Origin: Cornus controversa
Taxonomy: Eukaryota; Streptophyta; Magnoliopsida; Cornales; Cornaceae
Assembly (NCBI GenBank): GCA_026545225.1
Contig: CM048847.1
Coordinates: 7,682,501 to 7,746,500 of the forward strand
Direction of reading: 5' to 3'
Length of the DNA: 64,000 nucleotides
The position numbers and the translations under genes were made by a program. Every line of letters starts with the position of its first letter. Within the stretch, counting starts at the first letter, position 1. Shown piece by piece: positions 54,846-64,000 of this stretch. Under the pieces are notes generated by a model. It did not search any database, was not told the DNA's origin, and saw nothing but the letters and a program-made list of their open reading frames with translations.

Positions 54846-57497
54846 TGTCACGCCTCGGAATCCGGACCGCAGGGACTCCCCCGGACCGACCCCGAATCCC
54901 GAGTGTGAACCCATTCACTCAACCCCATGAACTATCTCAAGCATACTCATGCGATAGTATCAAGGTCTAATACCAAGTTAAAATGCCCCGATTTCTAATT
55001 CTCGGAGAACCGGAGGTTAAACATCCATTTAAATCCAGTGAACCCTCATTACACTCATTTTCAGTGGAAGCTTAACTTAACTGTTGCATATAAATGCACA
55101 CAACCACTCATCAACCAATCCCCATGGGCCCTACATTGATTCACACACTTTAAAGAACATTTACATGTCCACACCTTTGGAAATCACTCACTTTCGAGCC
55201 TCAAAACTTTCTGTGTTTGGAATCTGAAACTGAGGCTTATCCCATTGGATAGAGAATCCAAAAATACTCAAGTTCAAAAAAAACCACACTCAATTCCGAT
55301 CTAGAACGAAGAAATTACGTCGAAACGAAGTTTTGGAAAAAGCTGTGAATAGTAATTTCGATCAATCGAAATTGGCATTTCGATCAATCGAAATTCATCT
55401 CGATTAATCGAGATTTTGACCCCATCAATCGAAAAAAACAGCCTCTCGGTACCTTGGACCTGCAATATTTCGATCAATCGAAATGGGGACTTCGATTGAT
55501 CGAAATTACCCCATTCTGGACCTCAAAAACACTCAGATTTCGCAACCATTTCGATCAATCGAAATGGGAGTTTCGATCAATCGAAATGGACATTTCGATT
55601 GATCGAAATGCACTTCCCAGCAACTCCAAAACACCTATACAAGATCCATTTGAACTCAAATCTCAACCAAACCACCTTGGATCATTCATAAAATATATAA
55701 ATCATCCCCCAATGATATAAAATCATACTCACACATCAACCTACACATTTGAATCTCAAATCTTGTATAATCATAGAAAACTCATCCTAAATTCTCAATG
55801 CACCTAAAATTCAAGTGCATGAACCATCCTCATTTTCCAAGGATCATATTCATCAACTCATACATACAACCTAACTCATACATCAAAATCCTACAACCGT
55901 GATTTCAATATAAATCCACTCTTCAAAACCTTCGTGTCCAAGAGTTCAAGATATAAAAGACAAAAAGGATACATTCATCCATTTAAGCTCCAAATTCATA
56001 TAAAATCCATGAAACCATACACATAAGGATTCAAATGAATATACAAGTTACATATACCATGAATGTAACTATAAATCAACATAATCCACATGCCACATGC
56101 CGGCATGGATAGCCAAAAACATAATCCATACATATATCTCAAAAGATCCCCAAAATGCACCAAAATGCTCCAAGTAAGGAAGCAAGCTCTTTTCATCCAT
56201 TCTCGGCTTCTTACCTGAAAAAAAATGTTTGGGGGAGCGGGGTGAGCAACACTGCGGCTCAGTAGAGATGCCCCTCCCCTCCTAGGTGCCGACCCGACAC
56301 CGACCTACATGTCCCTCACTACATGGCATGTAAAATTCTTTCATGCACACGACAACATACAATTCAAGTATGAACGCACTCACTCATATATCATGTTTTT
56401 CAATGCATATCATTGCTATAACAAGCCTAGCATACATTCTAACATTCAAGACAACACATGGTCACATATATGTCATAAGGCATGCATATCACTCTCATAT
56501 GCCTACTAACCACAACCTAGCATATTTTGATCATGCTTCAACAACACACACACTTGCTATAAAATAACCTAGCATGCATTCAACATTTATACACAAACAC
56601 AACCAACATATAATCATATGATTGCACCCCAAAATACACATAACCCACATTTGCATATGATACACAATATAGCTAATCATGCTCTCATTTTGCACACTTT
56701 GCACATATTCAACCCACACATCATATATTCATCAAAATGGATCTATCTAGCATGCATAATCACAAGGGAAGAGGAAATATAAAAAATTCAGCCCCTTGCC
56801 CATCTCTCTCACATACAAACTCAACCGAAAACCTCTCCGAACCACCCAAAACCCTAGAATCGACAACTAGAAGAGAAGAAACACCCCTACCTCGAATTTC
56901 CAAGCTTTGAATCCAACTTTGAGAAATCCCAACTTTCTCAACTTCACGAAATGGAGACTTTGATCGGTTCAAACCGATGCCCTTGATGTCCCCTACACAC
57001 TTTCCTTCTTCGGCGAATCACGAATCCAAGCCGAATGCACCCGAAATGTAGAGAGAAGGTGGAGGGATGAAGTGGGATACGTAGAGAGAGAGAGAACCGT
57101 GAGAAATGAGATCTCAGATCTCCCTGGGATATTTATTCCAGTCCTAGGGGCGCAAAATGACCAAAATGCCCCCAAGTCACTTAACGTACCTTCCCGGGCT
57201 CCTTTTTCGATTTCGAAAACTCCTACGGCCTCGAAATCACTTCCTTAACTCATTAAACATTTCGTTACACTCAAAATCAAAAATAATTATTTTTCGGAAA
57301 TTTTCCGAATTTCCGGGCCCCTGTTTGACCAAAAAGTCAAACTTCTCCAAATTTTCCAAAAACTTCCAAAAACCTCATAACATGTTTCCAAACATGTTTT
57401 CCACTCTCGAAACATCCAAAACATCATTTGAAATGCATTTATAGCAAAAATGATGAAAATTTTTGAAAACCGGTCAAATTTGGTTCCAGTCTCTACA
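54846..57497 (-). repeat. 3' LTR of element E
   Basis: It is 2652 bp with plus-strand ends TGTCACGCC...CTCTACA. The complement of the polypurine tract, acctccccaccttt, follows at 57498-57511, which sets the right edge. The first 1387 bases match 62612-64000. The five bases ctatg to its left would be the target duplication. Confidence 0.85.
55353..55610. repeat. Cluster of ATTTCGATCAATCGAAAT palindromes in 3' LTR of E
   Basis: Nine copies of a near-palindrome lie in about 260 bp, starting near 55354, 55377, 55398, 55423, 55467, 55489, 55548, 55571 and 55592. Some copies are inverted (cgattgatcg for cgatcaatcg), which the near-symmetry allows. The arms atttcgat/atcgaaat pair fully with a two-base centre. 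Confidence 0.9.
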
Positions 57498-58289
57498 ACC
57501 TCCCCACCTTTAAAGAATTTCGTCCACAAAATTAGCATCATACTCTAAATTGCAAGACTGTTGTCACTAAACCTTAAGTGACCTTCCCGATCTTCCTTCT
57601 ATCACAGGAAATAATCATAACTCGCCGGTATCCAACACGCGGCTTCCATTCTGTAACCAACAAGGTTCTTGGTTATGACATCACACTACCTTGTGCCACA
57701 TTTCACAAAATATCAAACTATTGTCATATCTCAAAAGATGTCCAAATATCTCTAAAACTATAGTGCCATCATTTATTGTAACTAACACGACCATAAATTA
57801 TCTCCCAAACCAAGTTCAGGAAGATCAAAACTTTAACCAATTTACTTTCCAATCTACCCACTTCCCAATCAGTGAAACTATGCATAGGCATCCCTTTCTA
57901 GTGATTCACCCTCCTTGAATCACAATCCTCAAAGTTCTCACACCAGACAACACCATGTTCTTACTGCAAACTTACACATTTCATCTGTGATCTGAGGCCA
58001 TTGTTTGCTAAGGATTGATAAATCAATCTTGGGCTGGTTCGATCACCTTTCTCCAAAACTCATGAAATCTTCACTCCTGAAGTCTCATAATGAATCCTTG
58101 GATCCTTTCAATTTCACTGGTACCACAAGGTACGGTTCACAAGTAACAAAATCTGTGAAAATCCCTATCGTTCACGCCATGATCCAGTCATGTCCCAAAA
58201 CTAATCAAATCACATGTGACAATCGAAACTCAATCTCTCAGGGTCACACCACCCACAATGATACATCCATAGACTAAACTGTCTCTCAT
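57498..58289 (-). other. Noncoding sequence of element E next to 3' LTR
   Basis: Apart from the polypurine tract complement at 57498-57511, no coding frame or known motif is supported. Confidence 0.5.
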
Positions 58290-59330
58290 GATGAAAATCT
58301 CACATCAGCAAGCGTGTCAATAGAGAAGGCTGCATCTCGATGACAACAATCACACTCTCAGGTGTGTCAAATGGCCAAACTGCCCCTCAACGAAATCACA
58401 ATATCCAGGGGTTGTATCCATAGACAAAACTGCGTCCATAGTGACAACAACCAATCAACAATAGATGGGCCAATAGACAAAGCTGCGTCCCCCACCACTG
58501 ATGCGTCAATAGACAAAACTGCGTCTGAGTGACAATGATTGGGTCGATAGACAAGACTGCGTCCATACGACTCCGATCCTCAATTGATGTGCCAATAGAC
58601 AAAACTGCGTCTAAATGACGACACCACTCATATGCAACAATGGACAAAACTGCGCCCAGAGTCACCACCACTTGTCAATAGACAAAACTGCGCCTAAATG
58701 ACAAGAATCTCAACTGATGTGCCGATAGACAAAACTGCGCCTAAACGACAACACCACTCATATGCGACAATGGACAAAACTGCGCCCAGAGTCACCACCA
58801 CTTGTCAATAGACAAAACTGCGCCTAAATGACAAGAATCTCAACTGATGTGCCGATAGACAAAACTGCGCCTAAATGACAACACCACTCATATGCGACAA
58901 TGGACAAAACTGCGCCCAGAGTCACCACCACTTGTCAATAGACAAAACTGCGCCTAAATGACAAGAATCTCAACTGATGTGCCGATAGACAAAACTGCGC
59001 CTAAACGACAACACCACTCATATGCGACAATGGACAAAACTGCGCCCAGAGTCACCACCACTTGTCAATAGACAAAACTGCGCCTAATTGACAAGAATCT
59101 CAACTGATCTGCCGATAGACAAAACTGCGTCTAAACGACAACACCACCACAATGTGACAATGGACAAAACTGCGTCCAGGGTCACTATCACTCGTGTCAA
59201 TAGACAAAACTGCGCCTAATTGACAAGAATCTCAACAATGGATGGGTCAATAGACAAAATTGCGTTCATATGAGACCGATCCTCCAACTGATGTGTCAAT
59301 AGACAAAACTGCGTCTCAATGACAGCACCA
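58290..59330. repeat. Hierarchical tandem repeat in element E (about 43 bp unit, 130 bp higher-order)
   Basis: The word (g/t)gacaaaactgcg recurs about every 40-45 bases, roughly 25 times. In the centre three distinct subunits form a 130 bp block. The marker cttgtcaata starts at 58671, 58801, 58931 and 59061, an exact 130-base spacing, and those blocks are nearly identical, while outer units are diverged. This pattern indicates recent local amplification. It occupies the part between gag and the 3' LTR where pol would be expected. Confidence 0.9.
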
Positions 59331-60767
59331 CAATGATCATCCCAAAGTCTGTAGCCTTCCAAGAATATCACATGTCCCCTCGAGTACACTATCATGTACT
59401 GGAACTCATAACCTCAAGAGCGGTTTAAACTAACCTACCCTTGTTATCACAATCTCAATTATACACTCATTTATGAGTAAGAGTTGCCATACTCACAACA
59501 TTCGAATTTCATTTCCTTATCTACTGATACTCATCGAATCAATCCCACAATCACTTGGACCAGACACATTGTAAGAGAAGTACTAATCGAAGAGAAATGG
59601 CTGGCCAGGCCGTTTTTTCCCGCTAGTCCAACCCCGACTACATGCCTTTCTTGTCCCTCACACATTTAAATCCCTCAAACTTATAATCACAATCCAATCC
59701 CTATTTTATGAAATCACTGCTTAGGGGCTTTCTCAAAGTCCTAAGCTCCCACAATTGGAGTTTAACATAACTCCTACTTCTCAACTATCATTAGCTCACT
59801 CAAGCTCAAATATTTGGCATGTCTCGGCAAATCTCCAAAACTAGAATCCCTAGGCGATAATAACACGCCTAATAACCGAACCCCATGTACGGTTCACTTT
59901 CACATCCTCCAGAGCACTCGCTCCCTAGAGTCCACAGTCTTTACCTCAAGACCTATCCAGTCTATCTCTACCTTTAGTCTAAGGTAATATCCTCGACTAA
60001 TCACATCAATCACTCACAGTGATACTTTCCTATAATTGAGATCATCAGTACTCAAAGTCATTCCATCATCATCAACCATGATTCTCTGACTGGAATGCAT
60101 CTCAGGCATAATCCAAAGTCTCGTGTATCGTTATAATCCACATCAATCCCATGCACTTAACATAACAAGCGCACTAACTAGAATAAGGCACATAAAGGGT
60201 GCACTTACCCAAACAAGTCACATAGTTCAGCCCAGTTTCGTAGGCTATCACCCAATGGAATCCAATTCCAAATCTAGGATCTTACATCCTACTAATCTAA
60301 CAATCTCAAAATTTATCACCACATATCTATTTCAACGTCATTATTCGCTCAATTTTCAAACCTCTACCTAGGTTTACCAAAATCTCAAAATTTGGGACTT
60401 CTAAGTAGTGCCACATGTCGCCACTAACCACGTGATGCATAATAAAACACTAAAATGCAATGCTCAATCACATGAATAGCATATTTCACATAGCACATAA
60501 CATATAACATGTTAAATCAAATAAATAAATACAATGCATGATATGACATATGGTGCATCTAAACAACCCAATATTCTAGCCCTCGGGCTACAACTAAGAA
60601 AAATACCTACGACCACGCACAGTCCCGGAACATTCTCAGCCTAAGCAATCGTGAAGGCAAGACCCAATTCCCTTAGTATACTAACACATACTCATGATAT
60701 GCCACTTAATATACTTGCATAAATCATCATTATAACTCATAAGTTGGAGATCATGGATATACCTCAA
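59331..60767 (-). other. Noncoding middle of element E between array and gag
   Basis: No coding frame is supported and no pol-like motif was seen on either strand. From about 60440 to 60560 it is rich in (c)acata words. Confidence 0.5.
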
Positions 60768-61916
60768 TCACTGTGGATGAGTCCTTTGATACCTGGACTG
60801 TTGTCCTGAACCACTAGGAAGGTTCCTCATACTTGCTCGTAAAACCTGAGCAGACTGCATTGGCGGGGGTGGCGGTATTGCCACTGAGTCAATCTGACTC
60901 GCCAAGAACTGATCAGTGCGGTTAAGAGACTTTGTCCTACCCCCTGTACCCTGTCCTTGAGGACAATTCACTTTTAAGTGACCAATCTGATGACAAAGGT
61001 AACAAATCTGTCCATCTGCTGGTGCCAAATGTATGCTGGGGCACTCAGACCTATAGTGACCCGGCTGCTGACAATGATGACACACTCTCCTTGACCCGAC
61101 CGACTGTATAGACATGGAAGTTGTAGGTACTGAATGTGTCATCTGCTGTCCCACTGATCCTTCGGATCGATAAGGACCACTTTTCTGCTTCTTCTTTGGC
61201 TGACTCTTAGGAGGATCGCACCTTTTCTCATCCTGTACCCTTTTATTGTCATTACCAAGCTCTTCTGCTATTAGTGCTCTTTCCACCACTGCAGTATAGC
61301 TTGTCAATCCCAGAATTCCAACTTTATCTCGCAAATAGGGTCGGAGACCTCTTATGAACTGTTTGACCTTCAGCTCTTCCGTTGGAATCATCTCTTTCGC
61401 AAATCGAGCCAAAGAGGTAAATCTGGTCTCGTACTCCATAACTGTCATATCCCCGTGAAGCAAATCATAGAACTCTCACCTCAAGCTATCCTTCACTGTT
61501 ACTGGAAAATACTTCTCGAAGAATAATGTTTCAAACATATTCCAGTCCATTACCTCAATGTCATGGCGGTTCCCAATGGACTTCCACCAACGTTTGGCCT
61601 CACCCTTAAGATAATGGGTGGCCACTTTCACCTTTAAGTTCTCCTCTACCTCAAGTACGGTAAGGAGTTCAACCATCTCATCAATCCAATTTTCAGCCAC
61701 CATAGGGTCAGCCCCTCCTGTGTACGATGGCGGATTATGCTTCCTAACATGCCCCAATGTCAACATCATCCTACTAGGAGCTGCTCTAGGTCGAGCCTGA
61801 GTCTCCTCTTGTGTTTCCCTAGCAATTTGTCGTATGGTTGCAACCATATCATGCATAACTTGCTCTCCACTCATAGGGATTGTACCTCCCCTTTCACGAA
61901 CTCTCCGTGGTGGCAT
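60768..61916 (-). pseudogene. Tekay/Del-type gag of element E with two zinc knuckles
   Basis: The frame opens at 61916 with MPPRRVRERGGTIPMSGEQVMHDMV. The retrotransposon gag core follows: FLEWIDEM-like ENWIDEMVELLTVLEVEENLKVKVATHYL, WWKSIGNRHDIEVMDWNMFETLFFEKYFP, then MTVMEYETRFTSLARFAKEMIPTEELKVKQFIRGL. Near the C-terminus are two CX2CX4HX4C knuckles, CHHCQQPGHYRSEC and CYLCHQIGHLKVNC, about 35 residues apart. Family gags form the particle and bind RNA. Its near-open state suggests recent activity of the family; it is broken lightly, if at all, beyond the core. Confidence 0.85.
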
Positions 61917-62596
61917 CTTGCTATATAGACAACAAGAAGATACTTAAATCCCAAACCAAATCATTCAAAGCTGTATGCTTATACTAAACATGGAAGCATC
62001 AAATCATATTCCATATGACACTACACAAGTTGTATATCCGCTACAAATTTCAAGTCAAATGTTTCAACTCAGCCAACTCTGGGAGTATTATCAAATGAAA
62101 AATTAATTTCACGCACCAATTCATTGAACTTTCATGAGGATCATTCACACTGTGTTAATCATTCCACTATAGTCCAAAGGTAGTCAAACCAATTATTCAG
62201 ACAACCTCAAATCACTACATATGTCTAAACCAACACATTGTTCTTACACTTCATGCACGTACCACATGTAACCTAGCATATTGTATCAACAATTAAGCAC
62301 ATAAAATTTCTAATAACATGCACTTAGTCTCAACTTACCCTCACAACCTCAATTCTAGGATCATAAGTTCAAAGTCATAATCCTATAAATCATCAAATCC
62401 TTCTACTCAAAACGTGGGTTAACCCTCCCTGTTGTCCTCATAACTCTATATATGATCTAACCATTACCCATCGTCCCTAGGTATTCTGACCTAGAGCTCT
62501 GATACCATGCTGTTGGTATCAGAGACTTGATCTAACCCTCATAATTTCAAATGTTATCTGAACACCACCCATCGTCCCTAGTTATTCTGACCTAGA
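61917..62596 (-). other. 5' leader of element E with duplicated primer-site segment
   Basis: No coding frame is supported. Two similar segments, each ending 'catcgtccctag(g/t)tattctgacctagagctctgatacca', end at 62507 and 62608, so the primer-site region is present twice. Between them lies a primer-site word in the opposite orientation (62514-62524). Confidence 0.7.
62497..62524. repeat. Inverted repeat built from two primer-site words
   Basis: ctctgatacca (62497-62507), then tgctgt, then tggtatcagag (62514-62524): a perfect 11-base stem. Each arm is a copy of the initiator-Met tRNA primer-site word, in opposite orientations. Confidence 0.85.
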
Positions 62597-62608
62597 GCTC
62601 TGATACCA
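62597..62608 (-). other. Primer-binding site of element E
   Basis: The minus strand reads TGGTATCAGAGC, three bases from the 5' LTR edge at 62612. Confidence 0.88.
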
Positions 62609-62611
62609 TTC

Positions 62612-64000
62612 TGTCACGCCCCGGAATCCGGACTGCCGGGACTCCCCCGGACCGACCCCGAATCCCGAGTGTGAACCCATTCACTCAACCCCATGAACTA
62701 TCTCAAGCATACTCATGCGATAGTATCAAGGTCTAATACCAAGTTAAAATGCCCCGATTTCTAATTCTCGGAGAACCGGAGGTTAAACGTCCATTTAAAT
62801 CCAGTGAACCCTCATTACACTCATTTTCAGCGGAAGCTTAACTTAACTGTTGCATATAAATGCACACAACCACTCCTCAATCAATCCCCATGGGCCCTAC
62901 ATTGATTCACACACTTTAAAGAACATTTACATGTCCACACCTTTGAAAATCACTCACTTTCGAGCCTCAAAACTTTCTGTGTTTGGAATCTGAAACTGAG
63001 GCTTATCCCATTGGATAGAGAATCCAAAAATACTCAAGTTCAAAAAAAACCACACTCAATTCCGATCTAGAACGAAGAAATTACGTCGAAACGAAGTTTT
63101 GGAAAAAGCTGTGAATAGTAATTTCGATCAATCGAAATTGGCATTTCGATCAATCGAAATTCATCTCGATTAATCGAGATTTTGACCCCCATCAATCGAA
63201 AAAAATAGCCTCTCGGTACCTTGGACCTGCAATATTTCGATCAATCGAAATGGGGACTTCGATTGATCGAAATTACCCCATTCTGGACCTCAAAAACACT
63301 CAGATTTCGCAACCATTTCGATCAATCGAAATGGGAGTTTCGATCAATCGAAATGGACATTTCGATTGATCGAAATGCACTTCCCAGCAACTCCAAAACA
63401 CCTATACAAGATCCATTTGAACTCAAATCTCAACCAAACCACCTTGGATCATTCATAAAATATATAAATCATCCCCCAATGATATAAAATCATACTCACA
63501 CATCAACCTACACATTTGAATCTCAAATCTTGTATAATCATAGAAAACTCATCCTAAATTCTCAATGCACCTAAAATTCAAGTGCATGAACCATCCTCAT
63601 TTTCCAAGGATCATATTCATCAACTCATACATACAACCTAACTCATACATCAAAATCCTACAACCGTGATTTCAATATAAATCCACTCTTCAAAACCTTC
63701 GTGTCCAAGAGTTCAAGATATAAAAGACAAAAAGGATACATTCATCCATTTAAGCTCCAAATTCATATAAAATCCATGAAACCATACACATAAGGATTCA
63801 AATGAATATACAAGTTACATATACCATGAATGTAACTATAAATCAACATAATCCACATGCCACATGCCGGCATGGATAGCCAAAAACATAATCCATACAT
63901 ATATCTCAAAAGATCCCCAAAATGCACCAAAATGCTCCAAGTAAGGAAGCAAGCTCTTTTCATCCATTCTCGGCTTCTTACCTGAAAAAAAATGTTTGGG
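62612..64000 (-). repeat. 5' LTR of element E (cut by window end)
   Basis: Plus-strand start TGTCACGCCCCGGAATCCGG; it is near-identical to 54846-56232 and still matching at the last base of the window. Confidence 0.9.
63121..63378. repeat. Cluster of ATTTCGATCAATCGAAAT palindromes in 5' LTR of E
   Basis: This is the same nine-copy cluster as at 55353-55610, with the copies themselves unchanged. Confidence 0.9.

Larger units (their letters stand above)
54846..64000 (-). mobile_element. Tekay/Del-like Gypsy element E with gag only (continues past window end)
   Basis: It is a minus-strand element: 5' LTR from 62612 to beyond 64000, primer site 62597-62608, gag 60768-61916, a long noncoding middle with a tandem array, polypurine tract next to 57497 and a 3' LTR 54846-57497. 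The terminal TGTCACGCCCCGGAATCC and gag type fit plant chromoviruses of the Tekay/Del group. No protease, reverse transcriptase or integrase sequence was recognised, so it looks like a non-autonomous derivative. The 1.39 kb shared by both LTRs differs at about ten sites (about 0.7%), suggesting a young insertion. The right target duplication lies outside the window. Confidence 0.85.

Noticed and set aside
55454-55720. 88-codon frame with FDQSKW repeats in the E LTR (also 63221-63487)
   Set aside because: The repeat is the DNA palindrome read in one frame. No start context, and the same stretch is LTR in both copies.
58290-59330. CRISPR-like array of regularly spaced gacaaaactgcg words
   Set aside because: This is plant nuclear retroelement DNA, the spacers are themselves repeated every 130 bp, and no cas-like gene is present. 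It is a minisatellite.

Overview
This is a gene-poor, AT-rich stretch of a flowering-plant nuclear genome. It is made almost entirely of nested LTR retrotransposons, and no ordinary free-standing host gene is supported. The plant assignment rests on Athila-type Gypsy elements (tRNA-Asp-like primer site TGGCGCCGTTGCCGGGGA and 3' motif AGTTTGGGGGTG), Copia and Tekay/Del-like elements primed by initiator-Met tRNA (TGGTATCAGAGC), a TRIM element, and a plant-specific LOB-domain reading frame. The species cannot be named from the sequence.

Layout. 1-4430: a Copia element on the minus strand, cut by the window edge, with its LTR at 3214-4430. 4431-5640: a decayed LTR resembling Tat/Ogre elements. 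5641-6699: unassigned DNA with weak internal repeats. 6700 to about 28780: old plus-strand Athila element A, split by a minus-strand Athila (B, 10112-21264, duplication ccttc) and by a minus-strand solo LTR of the same family as B (F, 27037-28468, duplication attat). 28783-29374: a fold-back repeat region with a DNA-transposon-like edge. 29407-53243: plus-strand Athila C (duplication cacac), of the same family as B and F. C landed in a TRIM-LTR-like fragment and was itself split by young minus-strand Athila D (34401-48450, duplication gaaag). 53270-54845: decayed Pro/Gln-rich coding-like sequence holding a complete 570 bp TRIM (53479-54048, duplication aaatc). 54846 to the window end: a minus-strand Tekay/Del-like Gypsy element E that shows gag but no pol and carries a 130 bp higher-order tandem repeat.

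Ages follow the nesting. By-eye LTR differences are about 0.8% for D, about 0.7% for E over the shared part, about 1.3% for B, about 4% for C and about 5.6% for the TRIM. C is therefore older than D, which sits inside it.

Most notable: element D looks whole. Besides one 1865-codon gag-pol frame it carries three extra frames between pol and its 3' LTR: a 105-residue Cys-containing frame, a 197-residue LOB-domain (LBD) transcription-factor-like frame, and an antisense 190-residue coiled-coil frame with an EAR-like DLN motif. The last two diverge from a shared 347 bp spacer. Separately, three Gypsy families and the Copia element each carry a dense local cluster of short self-complementary words with a different sequence in each family. 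This recurring design is not explained by the usual parts of such elements.
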